Notes: generated by a model not told the origin, from the letters alone. 64,000 nucleotides of DNA from Thalassospira sp. (GCF_030690045.1 NZ_JAUYHK010000019.1:1-64000); one strand, 5' to 3'. Numbered from the stretch's first letter, positions 43,899-53,890 are shown. Numbers and translations: made by a program.

Positions 43899-44963
43899 TT
43901 ATTCAGCGATGCCGACTGCGGTTTCCAGCGGAACACGTGTGGCCTGTTCGCCCTGATATCCGCCGGAAAACGGGGCCAGATTATGTAGAAACTGGTTGGC
44001 GGAATGACGCCAGCTATAGGTCTCTGCCAGTGCCCGTGCATCCTTGCGATCCAGTTTCAGGGCCTCAAGGGCGGCCTGCCGCAAATCGGCATTGATCGCA
44101 CCGGCCTTGCTGCCACGCACGATATCGGCCGGGCCCTGCACCGGAAACACCGCAACCGGTGTGCCCGATGCCATGGCTTCAAGAATCACAAGGCCAAAGG
44201 TGTCGGTCTTGCTGGGAAACACGAAAACATCCGCACTGGCAAAGGCGACTGCCAGATCCTCGCCGGTTTTTTTGCCCAGAAACTGCGCCTTTGGATATTT
44301 TTGTTTCAACTCGTTCAGTTGCGGGCCATCACCGACCACAAATTTGGTGCCGGGCAAATCAAGATCCAGAAAATGGCCGATATTCTTTTCCACGGCCACC
44401 CGGCCAACAAACAGCCAGTGCGGTTTGGGGAAATCGCCAAAACTGGCATCGGGGCGCGGGCGAAACAGGTCCAGATCGACCCCGCGTGACCAGATGTGCA
44501 AATTGCCAAATCCGCGGGCGGCCAGTTCGTCACGCAGGCTTTCGGTTGCGACCATCACCGATTGCGATTGCGCATGAAATTTGCGCATCCCGCGATAGGA
44601 TATTGCCAAGGGCAACCGGGTCCGGGCATGCAGATATTCCGGGAAACGGGTGTGATAGGCAGTGGAAAACGGCAAATTGTTTTTCAGGCAATAGGCCCGT
44701 GCCGCCCGGCCCAGCGGCCCTTCGGTTGAAATATGAATGGCGACGGGCTGCATGGCATCAATCATCCGTGCGAGTTTGCGTTTGGCAAACAGCGCAAGAC
44801 GAATTTCCGGATAGGTCGGGCAGGGGATGGTGGTGAACTGATCGGGTGAAATTACCCGGACATCATGGCCCTGTTCGGAAAGTTCGGTAAGAATGGTTTC
44901 AAGGGTCCGGACCACGCCATTGACTTGCGGCAACCAGGCATCGGTAACGATCAGAATTCTCAT
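43899..44963 (-). CDS. GT4-family glycosyltransferase (mannosyltransferase-like)
   Basis: 354 residues with GT-B fold. N-terminal MRILIVTDAWLPQVNGVVRTL and HISTEGPLGRAARAYCLKN resemble GDP-mannose-dependent alpha-mannosyltransferases (MgtA/PimB-like). The C-terminal donor site carries FVGRVAVEKNIGHFL, VGDGPQLNEL, FVFPSKTDTFGLVILEAMASGTPV (EX7E-like). Product and acceptor are unknown. It starts 4 nt inside the end of the LpxH-like gene (ATGA), so the two are coupled, and it abuts the kinase-like gene's stop convergently with no gap. Confidence 0.86.
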   Translation of the reverse strand: MRILIVTDAWLPQVNGVVRTLETILTELSEQGHDVRVISPDQFTTIPCPTYPEIRLALFAKRKLARMIDAMQPVAIHISTEGPLGRAARAYCLKNNLPFSTAYHTRFPEYLHARTRLPLAISYRGMRKFHAQSQSVMVATESLRDELAARGFGNLHIWSRGVDLDLFRPRPDASFGDFPKPHWLFVGRVAVEKNIGHFLDLDLPGTKFVVGDGPQLNELKQKYPKAQFLGKKTGEDLAVAFASADVFVFPSKTDTFGLVILEAMASGTPVAVFPVQGPADIVRGSKAGAINADLRQAALEALKLDRKDARALAETYSWRHSANQFLHNLAPFSGGYQGEQATRVPLETAVGIAE

Positions 44964-45889
44964 GCGGTTTTTCCAAGCGGGGGCTGACGGCTTTTTCCGG
45001 AATTTTGCCGGATGTCCGGGGTTCGGACAGAACTGCGAAACAGGGACGCCAGACGGCTGATACCCGGAAATGGCAAGGACGGCGGTGTGATGCTGTCGCG
45101 GTCACGGCTTTCACTGCTGTGCGACATTGCCATTTGGCGGATTTCGGCCCAATACAGCAATTCCAGCTTGCCGCTGGCATCTTCGACCAGGGCGGTGCAA
45201 CTTTCGACCCAGTCGCCGTCATTGCAGTATAAAACATCGCCAATCATGCGTTTTTCGGCATGATGGATATGTCCGCATACCACGCCATCCACCTTGCGTT
45301 TGGCGGCTTCGTGGGCGACGGCAGTTTCAAAATCGCAGATAAACTGAACGGCGTTTTTGACCCGGTTTTTCAGATAGGCCGACAAAGACCAATACCCATA
45401 GCCAAGACGACGGCGCAGGGCGTTGAAATAGCGGTTCAGCATGATCGCCAGATTATAGGCGGTATCGCCCAGATAGGCGAGCCATCGGGCATATTTGACC
45501 ACCCCGTCAAATTCATCCCCGTGGATCACCAGCAACCGTTTGCCATCCGCAGTGACATGGATGTCGTTCATTTTGACCTCGACATCGCCAAAGGTCATAT
45601 CGACAAATTCGCGGGCAAATTCATCGTGATTGCCCGGCACAAAAATAACTTTGGCCCCGTTCCGGGCCTTGTCCATGATGGTGGTAATAACGGCGTGATG
45701 GCTTTCGGGCCAGTACCAGCTTTTTTTCAATCGCCAGCCATCAATGATATCGCCGACCAGATAATAGGTGTCGGCCTGCGTTTCGTTTAAAAAATCGATT
45801 AAAAGATCGGCCTGACATCCACGGGTGCCAAGATGCACATCCGAGATCCACACCGTCCGGTAACGCGGTTTCAGCATCATCGCTGTCAT
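44960..45889 (-). CDS. LpxH-like UDP-2,3-diacylglucosamine diphosphatase family metallophosphoesterase
   Basis: 309 residues. Dinuclear metal site motifs in order: WISDVHLGTRG (DxH), VGDIIDGW (GDxxD), FVPGNHDEF (GNHD), VIHGDEFD and VVCGHIHHAEKR (GHxH). It resembles the LpxH/YbbF family but has a longer C-terminal polar tail (after about 265) and sits with a GT4 gene, so the exact substrate may be another UDP- or phospholipid-linked sugar. ATG 45889 was preferred (MTAMMLKP). The upstream 180 bp is AT-rich and holds divergent promoters. Confidence 0.82.
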   Translation of the reverse strand: MTAMMLKPRYRTVWISDVHLGTRGCQADLLIDFLNETQADTYYLVGDIIDGWRLKKSWYWPESHHAVITTIMDKARNGAKVIFVPGNHDEFAREFVDMTFGDVEVKMNDIHVTADGKRLLVIHGDEFDGVVKYARWLAYLGDTAYNLAIMLNRYFNALRRRLGYGYWSLSAYLKNRVKNAVQFICDFETAVAHEAAKRKVDGVVCGHIHHAEKRMIGDVLYCNDGDWVESCTALVEDASGKLELLYWAEIRQMAMSHSSESRDRDSITPPSLPFPGISRLASLFRSSVRTPDIRQNSGKSRQPPLGKTA

Positions 45890-46097
45890 GGCCGCTTCTC
45901 CGTCTCCTGTCACAGGGATGGTTCGGAGACCTGATATTTACCCCCGACCAGTATCTTGATAAAACAAAACGCGCGAATATATAAGTCGTTCACATAAATT
46001 TATTGGTTGTGAAATGATTTTGTTACATATTTACTTTTGTATTGATCCAGTTAACCAAAGAATTATTTCATTTTTATGACAGTTAACGGCGGGTAAT

Positions 46098-47045
46098 GTG
46101 GATAGTAATATTACGATTATTTTCAATCCTCGGGCGGGGGGTAACAAACAACGCCTGTTATCCGCCATATTGCAGCGTGCCGGACTGCATGTTGATTTGT
46201 TGCAAACCACCCATCCCGGCCATGCCCGCGAACTGGCGCGCCAGGTTCGTGCCCGGCAAAAACTGTTTGTGGCAGGCGGGGACGGGTCGCTGAACGAGGC
46301 CCTGAACGGTCTTCTTGATGCGAAACTGGACGGGCATGACATACCGCCGCTGGGCATCATTCCGCTGGGCACGGCCAATGTTCTGGCGGTCGAGGTCGGG
46401 CTGGGCACCGGGGCGGCGGCGGTTGCTGCCTATCTGAATGATCCGGTGCCGGTCTGGGTACGGCCGGGCATGGTCAATGGCCGGGCATTTTTTCTGATGG
46501 TCGGGGTGGGCACCGATGCCGATACGGTCGCCGGGGTGTCCCTGAAACTCAAACGCATGATCGGCAAGGGGGCCTATGTCTGGGAAGGGTTGCGCAATAT
46601 CATTTTCCCCCATCACCGCGATTTCGAGGTCAATATTGGCCGCGATCAGTACCGGGTATCGGGCATGGTGGCGACCCGGGCGGCGCATTATGGCGGCAAA
46701 TTCATCATCGCGCCGGATGCCAGCCTGACCGAAAACAGCCTGCATATTGTCCTGATGCCGGGCAACAGCATTGGTGCTTTGGCACGCTACGGGCTGGCGC
46801 TTACCCTTAACCGGCTGCATGAACAATCCGACGTGACCGTCACCACGACCCAGCATCTGACCATCACCAGCCATTGTGGCCCGGCCCCGATGCAGATTGA
46901 CGGCGAAAGTGCGGGGATGCTGCCCTGTGAAATCAGCCTGTCCCCGTGGCCGGTGCAATTGATGGTGCCGCGCGCCTATGCAAAGGCCGCCGGAATGGTC
47001 GATACCATTCCGGCGGGGACAATGTTGCAGATTGCAGCAGATTAG
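46098..47045 (+). CDS. Diacylglycerol kinase family lipid kinase (YegS-like)
   Basis: 315 residues without extension: ITIIFNPRAGGNKQRLL, the nucleotide loop FVAGGDGSLNEALNGLL, IPLGTANVLAVEVGL and a C-terminal domain with QIDGESAGMLP. Predicted to phosphorylate a lipid such as diacylglycerol or phosphatidylglycerol; the substrate is unproven. GTG 46098 starts it, after GGCGGG. It is the second lipid kinase in the window and does not look like a recent copy of the first. It is convergent with the chemoreceptor gene. Confidence 0.87.
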   Translation: MDSNITIIFNPRAGGNKQRLLSAILQRAGLHVDLLQTTHPGHARELARQVRARQKLFVAGGDGSLNEALNGLLDAKLDGHDIPPLGIIPLGTANVLAVEVGLGTGAAAVAAYLNDPVPVWVRPGMVNGRAFFLMVGVGTDADTVAGVSLKLKRMIGKGAYVWEGLRNIIFPHHRDFEVNIGRDQYRVSGMVATRAAHYGGKFIIAPDASLTENSLHIVLMPGNSIGALARYGLALTLNRLHEQSDVTVTTTQHLTITSHCGPAPMQIDGESAGMLPCEISLSPWPVQLMVPRAYAKAAGMVDTIPAGTMLQIAAD

Positions 47046-47073
47046 ATACCGATACCGTCAGATGCAGGCACCA

Positions 47074-48780
47074 TCAGGCGGCGCGGACACGGGCGATGAA
47101 ACTGTCAACCTCGTTACGCAGGGTGGTCGAGGATTTCGACAACTCCCGTGCGCTTGACAGAACCTGTGTGGCCGCCGACCCGCCATCGGTTGCCGCTTCG
47201 CTGACCTGAACAATGGCGCTGCTGACTTCGGCGGTGCCTGCCGATGCCTGCGAGACATTGCGGGCAATTTCCTGGGTCGCAGCGTCTTGCTGTTCTACTG
47301 CGGATGAAATCGAAGCCGCTGTTTCACGGCTTTCGGAAATAACCGCCGCAATATCGCGGATCGCACTGGCTGTATTGTGGGTAACGTTCTGGACTTCGTT
47401 GATTTGCTCGGTAATGCCTTCGGTTGCCTTGGCGGTCTGATTGGCAAGGTTTTTGACCTCGGATGCGACAACGGCAAAACCCTTGCCCGCTTCACCGGCA
47501 CGCGCGGCCTCAATGGTGGCATTCAGTGCCAGCAAATTGGTCTGCGCGGCGATATCCTGAATCAGATTGACCACTTCGCCGATTTTTTGAACGGACAGGA
47601 CCAGACCTTCGGCTGTTTTTTGTGTTTGTTCGGCATTCTGAACAGCCCGGCTTGAGATATCGGAAGAATGATGGACCTGCTCGCCGATCTCACGCACGGA
47701 GGCAGCCAGTTCTTCGCAGGCGGTGGCGACGGTTTCAACGTTGGTGCTGGCCTGTGTCGCGGCAGCGGCCACCGTGCTGGCCTGTGCGTTGGTTTCTTCA
47801 AGGGTGACGTTCAGCGTTTGGGCGGCGGCTTCCAGTTCGGTGGCTGCCGACGATACGATGGTGACAATCGAACCGATATTTTCCTCAAACTGGTCGGCCA
47901 GCATGTTCATGTTGCGCTTTTTTTCTTCTTCGGCCCGGCGTTCGGCTTCTTCTGCTTCGGCTTCCATCTGTTTGGTGCGGATCATGTTGTCTTTGAAGAC
48001 CTGCATGGTCTGGGCGATGGTGCCGATTTCATCCTTGCGTTCCAGTCCGAAAACCTCGGCGGCAAGATTGCCGGTGGCAAGTTCCCGCAGGGCGGCAACA
48101 ATGCGCCGGATCGGATCGACAATGCCAAAACGCGCAATCATCACACCCAGAAAAGCACCCAATGACAATCCGATGATCGACACAATGATCATCAGGGTGC
48201 TGATGCTGTCATACAGGTCGCTGGCATCCGACAGCAGATTGGTTTGGCGCTGTTCGGCATAAGAGACATAATCGCGGATCGTGTCATTCAGCGAACGGGC
48301 TTCTTCGCGATTTTCCCTTACGGCGGTGACAATTTGTTGCTGGGCGCTGTTCAGGGTGACATCCGCGCCCATCCGGTCCGCCATATCAAGGGCACCCTGC
48401 AAGCCATCAAGATAGCTGTCATAAACCGTTTCGATACGGGTAATCATGGCCAGGCGTTGTGCGCCGGCTGTTGATTTCGTCCCGGCCAGCAGGGTTTCAA
48501 ATTCAGCGCGTTCATGGCTGACGGTGGTTTTCAGATCTGTGATATTTTCCGGGCTGGGATCGGCGGCAATCCGGAATTCCGCACGGTTAAGGGCCGTCAC
48601 AAGCTGGGTCAGGCGGATGCCGTCCATTGCCTCGGTCGCGGCAGTGTTCTGTTCTGCCGCGATATCATGGATTGTTTTTAAGGCATAGATTCCGGTTCCG
48701 GCGACGGTGATGATGACAAGGCCCAATACGGTGATAATGCTGAAGACTTTTGTTGAAATTCCAAATCGGCCAAGATTCAT
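47074..48780 (-). CDS. Methyl-accepting chemotaxis protein
   Basis: 568 residues. TM1 ([25 protein letters not shown]), a periplasmic helical sensor of the four-helix type (about 35-185), TM2 ([21 protein letters not shown]), HAMP ([20 protein letters not shown]) and the long cytoplasmic signalling coiled coil, with the hairpin tip [44 protein letters not shown] conserved. The C-terminus has no CheR-docking pentapeptide, so methylation may need help from other receptors. AGGAAAT precedes ATG 48780. The ligand is unknown. Confidence 0.93.
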   Translation of the reverse strand: MNLGRFGISTKVFSIITVLGLVIITVAGTGIYALKTIHDIAAEQNTAATEAMDGIRLTQLVTALNRAEFRIAADPSPENITDLKTTVSHERAEFETLLAGTKSTAGAQRLAMITRIETVYDSYLDGLQGALDMADRMGADVTLNSAQQQIVTAVRENREEARSLNDTIRDYVSYAEQRQTNLLSDASDLYDSISTLMIIVSIIGLSLGAFLGVMIARFGIVDPIRRIVAALRELATGNLAAEVFGLERKDEIGTIAQTMQVFKDNMIRTKQMEAEAEEAERRAEEEKKRNMNMLADQFEENIGSIVTIVSSAATELEAAAQTLNVTLEETNAQASTVAAAATQASTNVETVATACEELAASVREIGEQVHHSSDISSRAVQNAEQTQKTAEGLVLSVQKIGEVVNLIQDIAAQTNLLALNATIEAARAGEAGKGFAVVASEVKNLANQTAKATEGITEQINEVQNVTHNTASAIRDIAAVISESRETAASISSAVEQQDAATQEIARNVSQASAGTAEVSSAIVQVSEAATDGGSAATQVLSSARELSKSSTTLRNEVDSFIARVRAA

Positions 48781-49361
48781 AATATTAATTTCCTGTGTTT
48801 TGCTATGGACCGCAATCATGGACGGCACGGGTTGAGGAAGGGTCGGGCGTACAGAAAGACGGTATCAATCACAAAAAACCGGAGGCCGATGTTGCGTGAC
48901 TCAAGACCGCAAGCTTTCGCTGCGGGTTGAAATTTGGACACCGGGTAGGGAAAAATGATATGATTCATTGTGTTGGGGCATGTCTTGCCCGGATATGAAC
49001 ATGCCGTGAACGGCAACAGCTGGTTTTCGGTTTTTGTGGGTTTGTAAAGAACATCCCGGTCAGGGATGCTTTTTGCGTTGTCTGAAAGTCAGTCTTTGAC
49101 GGGGCCTGCATAAGGTTCTGTTCCGGAGATGTTTAAGCATTTCGCACCAGTTTGCAGAACGTGACCATTTTTACGGTCTTTTGTATGAGCACTGCCAGAA
49201 TTGTGACCTAATTATTATCCAGATTCAAGGTGAAAATACGAACAAAAGCACATTCAGGGATAATTTTTAGGGCATAGGGACGGTTATAGACGGTTGGGAT
49301 ACAAAATTGAAAAGGCTGTGTGTTTTTGTGGAATTGCTCACTTTGTGTGGGGGCACCTGTC
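48781..49361 (+). other. Long intergenic region between chemoreceptor and XRE regulator
   Basis: About 580 bp without a convincing protein gene. It holds several hairpins: CCGCA..TGCGG (about 48908-48926), GGCATGT..ACATGCC, TGCCGT-GA-ACGGCA, and a terminator-like CATCCC..GGGATG-CTTTTTG. The downstream part up to the XRE gene is AT-rich and presumably its promoter, with a near-tandem GACGGTTA/GACGGTTG pair close to the start. Confidence 0.45.
48970..49075 (+). ncRNA. Candidate small RNA with its own terminator
   Basis: A possible promoter TTGGAC (48934-48939), 19 nt, TATGAT (48959-48964) is followed by a stretch with two hairpins and ends in CATCCC (49052-49057) / GGGATG (49063-49068) plus CTTTTTG. 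That would give a transcript of about 105 nt. No known family was recognised. The spacing of the promoter is long, so confidence is low. Confidence 0.3.
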
Positions 49362-49817
49362 ATGAATGATCTTGCTGGCAGATTGAAATCTGTTCGGGTG
49401 CATCTCCATTTGTCATCCGCGGAAATGGCTAAAAAAGTGGGCTTGCAAAACAGAAAATCGTGGGAGGGATATGAAAAGGGAAGCAATTCACCAAAGGCAG
49501 AAGTGCTGTGCAACCTTGCCCGTTCGGGTATCGATGCCGAATGGTTGCTGACAGGCGAAGGGGAAATGTTGCGATTATTGGCGCAACAACCCGATGATCG
49601 GGATGCTGTCTGTCAGGTCGATGAGGGAATTTTGCGTCTGGTGATTACCGAGGCCGAGAAATTTTATCGGATGCACCATTTGCGCATCCCCCCCGATCAA
49701 TTCGCCAAGGTGATCAGTCTTGGTTATGCAATGATGGCGGGCGAAAAAATCAAGGGTAATGATATCAGCACGGATGCCCTGCATTTTATCATGCGGGCGG
49801 GTCTTCCGGGGCACTGA
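49362..49817 (+). CDS. XRE-family (CI-repressor-like) regulator
   Basis: 151 residues. The N-terminal HTH (LAGRLKSVRVHLHLSSAEMA, KKVGLQNRKSWEGYEKGSNSP, KAEVLCNLARSGIDAEWLLTGEGEM) is the CI-like fold, where the AEWLLTGEGE segment is typical of phage-repressor-like proteins. The C-terminus (about 80-151) is helical and lacks the S24 peptidase of true CI proteins. No phage genes are nearby, so it is a domesticated or free-standing regulator. ATG 49362 was chosen (MNDLAGRL). A strong terminator follows. Confidence 0.8.
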   Translation: MNDLAGRLKSVRVHLHLSSAEMAKKVGLQNRKSWEGYEKGSNSPKAEVLCNLARSGIDAEWLLTGEGEMLRLLAQQPDDRDAVCQVDEGILRLVITEAEKFYRMHHLRIPPDQFAKVISLGYAMMAGEKIKGNDISTDALHFIMRAGLPGH

Positions 49818-49840
49818 CCGGGGCTGGTTTCATATTGTGA

Positions 49841-49880
49841 ACCGGACGGACGGACGGCACACGCCGTCCGTCCGGTTTTC
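49841..49880 (+). terminator. Strong terminator after the XRE gene
   Basis: GGACGGACGGC / GCCGTCCGTCC, extended by ACC/GGT, then TTTTCC (about 49841-49880). The GGAC unit repeats three times in the left arm. Confidence 0.85.
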
Positions 49881-49906
49881 CGGTCATGGTGTTTTACCGA
49901 ATCCTG

Positions 49907-51256
49907 TTACTGACCGGCCACCGTCATGCCATCAATACGCAGGGTCGGGGCATTGGTGCCGTATTTGAAGGTCAGATCATTGGCGACTGTGATCGCCCTG
50001 AACATGTCTTTCAGGTTCCCGGCCACGGTGATTTCGGAAACCGGATAGGCGAGTTCGCCATTTTCAATCCAGTATCCCGACGCCCCGCGTGAATAATCCC
50101 CGGTGACGCCATTCACACTGCTGCCCATCATTTCGGTGATGTAAAGTCCCTGTTTGATATCACCAATCAGGTCTTTGGGGGCAATCGTGCCCGGTTCCAT
50201 ATACAGATTGGTGGTCGATGGCCCAGGCAGGCTGCCGGCACCCCGCGCCGCATGGCCGGTTGATTTCAGGCCCAACTGCCGGGCGGATCGCAAATCCATG
50301 ATCCAGCTTTGCAAAACACCGTTTTCCACCAGATTGCGTTTGCCATTGGCAACACCTTCGGCGTCAAACGGTTTGGACCGCATGCCCCGGCGGCGATGCG
50401 GATCGTCAACAATGGTAATTTCCGGGGCAAAAATTTCGGTCCCCATCGCCTTTAACAGGAAACTGGTGCCGCGTGCGATGGCGGCACCATTGATGGCCGA
50501 TGACAAATGCCCGGCGATGGAGCCGGAAACGCGCGGATCAAAAATCAGGGGCAATTGCGCACTTTTGACCTTGCGCGGATTGAGGCGGCGCAGGGTTTTG
50601 GCGGCGGCCGAACGGCCAATTTCGGCCGGATCGCGCAAATCGGTGGAAAAGACCGCGCTGTCATAATCATAATCGCGTTCCATTCCCGTGCCGGTCCCGG
50701 CCAGAACCGCCACCGAAATATGACAGCCGCTGCTTTGATAGGTGCTGACAAAACCGTTGGTTGCGGCCAGCGTGATCTGATGACGGCCCCATCCGGCGTC
50801 CGATCCTTCGGAATTGGTGATACCCTCAACAGACCGCGCTGCATCTTCGCAGGCGCTGGCCCAGGCAATCATCTGATCCTGGGTGACTTCGCCCGGTTCG
50901 CATAATTCAAGGGCATCAATGTCAAACCCGGTGGCAAGTTCCGACGAATCGGCAATGCCGCAAAACGGGTCTTCCGGCGCATTTTGCGCCATGGCAACGG
51001 CCCGTTCGACCAGTTCATTCAGGGCATCGTCGCTGGTGTCCGATGACGAAACAACCGCCTGCTGCTTGCCGATCAGAACCCGTAACCCCAGATCGGCCCC
51101 TTCGGACCGTTCGAGCTTTTCCAGCTTGCCCAGTCGCTGCGATATTGAAAGCGACGTTCCTTCGACATAAACGGCATCGGCGTCATCGGCCCCAGCCTTT
51201 TTGGCGCGGGCCAGCAAATCAAGAATACGGTCAGGCGACATGTCGGTTTTGGGCAT
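49907..51256 (-). CDS. pmbA: TldE/PmbA-family metallopeptidase subunit
   Basis: 449 residues from ATG 51256 (MPKTDMSPDRILDLL), with AAAAGGAA upstream. Family regions visible: RLGKLEKLERSEGADLGLRV, SGSIAGHLSSAINGAAIARG, FDAEGVANGKRNLVENGVLQSW and MEPGTIAPKDLIGDIKQGLY, SSVNGVTGDYSRGASGYWIENGE. TldD-TldE heterodimers unfold and cleave small peptides, with the zinc carried by TldD. TldE (PmbA) lacks the HEAxH motif, and this protein also lacks it. tldD is not in the window. Confidence 0.92.
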   Translation of the reverse strand: MPKTDMSPDRILDLLARAKKAGADDADAVYVEGTSLSISQRLGKLEKLERSEGADLGLRVLIGKQQAVVSSSDTSDDALNELVERAVAMAQNAPEDPFCGIADSSELATGFDIDALELCEPGEVTQDQMIAWASACEDAARSVEGITNSEGSDAGWGRHQITLAATNGFVSTYQSSGCHISVAVLAGTGTGMERDYDYDSAVFSTDLRDPAEIGRSAAAKTLRRLNPRKVKSAQLPLIFDPRVSGSIAGHLSSAINGAAIARGTSFLLKAMGTEIFAPEITIVDDPHRRRGMRSKPFDAEGVANGKRNLVENGVLQSWIMDLRSARQLGLKSTGHAARGAGSLPGPSTTNLYMEPGTIAPKDLIGDIKQGLYITEMMGSSVNGVTGDYSRGASGYWIENGELAYPVSEITVAGNLKDMFRAITVANDLTFKYGTNAPTLRIDGMTVAGQ

Positions 51257-51399
51257 GAAAATTCCTTTTGTGCAAAAATGCCTTTCCCCGTTATAGGCAG
51301 ACCGGACCGGTTTCGCAAAGGGCAAGCAGATAAAACCCCAACATTGAACCCGTTGAGCGACTATAATCTGTTTGGAACCACTATCAGGAGACGCAAGAG

Positions 51400-51966
51400 A
51401 TGCGAGGCATAACAGGGGTGGCGATTATTGCAGGCGGCATGGCGCTTGCCGGTCCGGTTATTGCCAGTGATGCCCTTGAACCAGAGATTCAGGAATCGGT
51501 TGCGCCGGAATCAGCCCAACCGGCAACATCGGGCGATCTGTATCGTGAAATGCGGATTCAGGGCGGGCAAAACGCGGCGCGCAACCGTCATCAGGTGCTG
51601 GTGGGGGATTTTACCTGTGATGGCGTCAATGATCAGGTTGCAGGCTGGGTGGATCGCGACAATCCCGAAGGCCCCTTTTTCGCCCTGCTGTTTGTGACCG
51701 GCCATAAGGGGAAGATGCAATCGGAAATGAAACTGATCCCGTTTGCGCAATCCGAACAATATGCCCTGTGCGTCGATGATGAAACGGCCCCGCCGGTGCT
51801 GAGCTGGCAAATCGTGCCGACCGAATATGTGGCCGATGTGCTGGGCGATCCGGGGTTATGCAACATTGCCGTCCGGGTTGATGATTTCATGTGCGATGCG
51901 CCACAATTTTTCTGGTCAAACGATGCAACGCAAGATGGCGAGCATTGGGCTTTCTACCGGAATTAA
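51400..51966 (+). CDS. Exported protein of unknown function
   Basis: 188 residues with a signal peptide (GITGVAIIAGGMALAGPVIA). The mature protein has a Pro/Glu-rich linker (about 25-45) then a compact domain with four Cys (FTCDGVNDQ, YALCVDDE, GLCNIAV, FMCDAPQ), likely two disulfides. I do not recognise the domain. CAGGAG lies 9 nt before the ATG. A perfect TATAAT at 51362-51367 could be the -10 element. Confidence 0.7.
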   Translation: MRGITGVAIIAGGMALAGPVIASDALEPEIQESVAPESAQPATSGDLYREMRIQGGQNAARNRHQVLVGDFTCDGVNDQVAGWVDRDNPEGPFFALLFVTGHKGKMQSEMKLIPFAQSEQYALCVDDETAPPVLSWQIVPTEYVADVLGDPGLCNIAVRVDDFMCDAPQFFWSNDATQDGEHWAFYRN

Positions 51967-52027
51967 AACAGAGCCTGTCTGATGCTATTCTGCGCATAAA
52001 TTTTGCGTATTTTTTATGGAGGTTATT

Positions 52028-52288
52028 GTGGGCATTGTGCATGCTGTATCATCCCGAAAGGCAACAAATGTCAGTCTGGACAGCGACCTTCTGAAAGAGG
52101 CACGTGCACTTGGCATCAATATCTCACGCAGTGCCGAAACCGGTTTGCGCGAAGCCGTTGCAAGGCGACGTGCCGAAATCTGGAAAGAACAAAATCGAGC
52201 GGGAATAGAGGCGAGCAATGCCTATCTGGAAAAACATGGCATTCCGCTGTCGTCGCATCGGAAATTCGATGATGGGTTCGCTGGATGA
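52028..52288 (+). CDS. CcdA-family antitoxin-like protein (orphan)
   Basis: 86 residues. The RHH-type N-terminus (ATNVSLDSDLLKEARALGIN) and C-terminal toxin-neutralising tail (RRRAEIWKEQNRAGIEASNAYLEKHG then PLS) are CcdA hallmarks. GTG 52028 has GGAGG 5 nt upstream. A functional CcdA should be followed by ccdB, but no ORF resembling CcdB (about 100 aa) is present in the 75 bp up to the convergent ubiD or on either strand. It is therefore a solitary antitoxin or the relic of a module, perhaps now a regulator. Confidence 0.75.
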   Translation: MGIVHAVSSRKATNVSLDSDLLKEARALGINISRSAETGLREAVARRRAEIWKEQNRAGIEASNAYLEKHGIPLSSHRKFDDGFAG

Positions 52289-52322
52289 ATGTGCGCGATA
52301 TGGGTATTCAGAGCGTCTGGAC

Positions 52323-52346
52323 GGCATCCTGAGCAGTCAGGATGCC
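52323..52346. other. Perfect inverted repeat between ccdA-like gene and ubiD
   Basis: GGCATCCTGA (52323-52332) / TCAGGATGCC (52337-52346), a 10-bp stem with a GCAG loop, between convergent genes. No T-tract, but it could stall or stabilise transcripts. Confidence 0.5.
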
Positions 52347-52363
52347 TCCTATCGTTCTCCCAA

Positions 52364-53890
52364 TCATTCCCGCCAAATCTTCTTGCCGCTGCCCGGCAGG
52401 CCATAGCGATCCCATTTCTGATCGACGCGATCCACAATCCCCTCATCCATGCGGATTTTCTCGCCCCATTCGCGGTGGGTTTCGGGCGGCAGCTTGTTGG
52501 TGGCATCAAGGCCCAGTTTGCCGCCAAGTCCGCTTTCGGGCGATGCGAAATCCAGATAGTCAATCGGGGTATCGGTGACGGTGGTAATGTCGCGCACCGG
52601 GTCCATGCGGGTTGAAATCGCCCACATTACGTCTTTCCAGTCGCGCACATCAATATCGTCATCCACCACAATGACAAATTTGGTATACATGAATTGCCGC
52701 AAAAACGACCAGACCCCCATCATCACGCGCTTGGCATGGCCCGGATAGGCTTTCTTCATCGATACCACGGCAATGCGATAGGAACATCCTTCGGGTGGTA
52801 GCCAGAAATCGGTGATTTCGGGGAATTGTTGCTGCAAAAGTGGCACAAATACATCATTCAACGCCTCGCCCAGAACCGAAGGTTCATCTGGCGGTCGGCC
52901 GGTAAAGGTCGAAAGATAGATCGGGTTTTTGCGCATGGTGATGGCGGTGATGGTAAAAATCGGGAATTCCTCGACCGAATTGTAATAACCGGTATGGTCG
53001 CCATAAGGGCCTTCGGGGCCATATTCATCCAGCGAAACATAGCCTTCCAGCACGATCTCCGCCGTGGCAGGCACCTTGAGCGGCACGGTCTTGCAATCCA
53101 CCAGTTCGACCTTTTCCCCGCGCAGCAATCCGGCAAACTGATATTCCGACAGCGTATCGGGAACCGGGGTGACGGCGGCCAGAATGGTGCCGGGATCGGC
53201 CCCCAGAACCACTGCGGCCGGAAGCGGTTCGCGCTTTTTGTCTTTCCAGCGCGCATGATGTTGCGCCCCGCCGCGATGTTTGAGCCAGCGCATCAGGGTG
53301 GTGTTTTTGCCCGTCACCTGCATGCGGTAAATGCCAAGGTTAAAAACATCGCGCTTGTCGCCGTCTTTTTCCCCGGCGCTGGGGCCTTGTGTCACCACCA
53401 GCGGCCAGGTGATCAGCGGGGCCGGTTCGCCGGGCCAGCAGGTCTGGATCGGCAATTTGCCAAGGTCGATGTCATCGCCCTGAAGGACGATTTCCTGACA
53501 GGGGGCCTTTGTCACCGTTTTGGGTTTCATCGCCATCACGGTTTTCGCCAGCGGCAGCATCGAAAAGGCTTCGCGCAAGGACCCAGGCGGTTCGGGCTGT
53601 TTGAGAAACGCCAAAGTTTCGCCGACTTCGCGCAATTCTTCGGGTTTGCGGTTCATCCCGGCGGCCACCCGGTCCACCGTGCCAAACAGATTGACCAGAA
53701 CCGGCATGTCGTATTTGCGGCCATCCTCGCCAATGACATTTTCAAAAATCACCGCCGGGCCGCCTTCGGCCAGCAGGCGCGTCTGGATTTCGGTCATTTC
53801 CAGAACCGGCGATACCGGTTCGGTAACGCGGACCAGCCGCCCGGTTTTTTCCAGTTCATCAATGAAATCGCGCAAGGATTGGTAAGACAT
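52364..53890 (-). CDS. ubiD: UbiD-family decarboxylase (3-octaprenyl-4-hydroxybenzoate decarboxylase)
   Basis: 508 residues from ATG 53890 ([19 protein letters not shown]), like E. coli UbiD. The family needs prenylated FMN made by UbiX, which is not in the window. Conserved stretches: [72 protein letters not shown] and [12 protein letters not shown]. It acts in ubiquinone synthesis, and ubiA lies 1.5 kb downstream on the same strand. Earlier in-frame starts (to 54013) overlap the region before the DUF4170 gene and are rejected. Confidence 0.92.
   Translation of the reverse strand: MSYQSLRDFIDELEKTGRLVRVTEPVSPVLEMTEIQTRLLAEGGPAVIFENVIGEDGRKYDMPVLVNLFGTVDRVAAGMNRKPEELREVGETLAFLKQPEPPGSLREAFSMLPLAKTVMAMKPKTVTKAPCQEIVLQGDDIDLGKLPIQTCWPGEPAPLITWPLVVTQGPSAGEKDGDKRDVFNLGIYRMQVTGKNTTLMRWLKHRGGAQHHARWKDKKREPLPAAVVLGADPGTILAAVTPVPDTLSEYQFAGLLRGEKVELVDCKTVPLKVPATAEIVLEGYVSLDEYGPEGPYGDHTGYYNSVEEFPIFTITAITMRKNPIYLSTFTGRPPDEPSVLGEALNDVFVPLLQQQFPEITDFWLPPEGCSYRIAVVSMKKAYPGHAKRVMMGVWSFLRQFMYTKFVIVVDDDIDVRDWKDVMWAISTRMDPVRDITTVTDTPIDYLDFASPESGLGGKLGLDATNKLPPETHREWGEKIRMDEGIVDRVDQKWDRYGLPGSGKKIWRE

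Noticed and set aside
46040-46090. Two copies of CAGTTAAC upstream of the second lipid kinase.
   Set aside because: Short repeats in an AT-rich divergent promoter region; too little to call an operator.
49362-49817. CI-like repressor as a sign of a prophage.
   Set aside because: No integrase, phage structural genes or attachment repeats are found on either side.
51339-51367. Perfect TATAAT upstream of the exported protein at 51400.
   Set aside because: There is no acceptable -35 hexamer at 16-18 bp, so I do not list it as a promoter.
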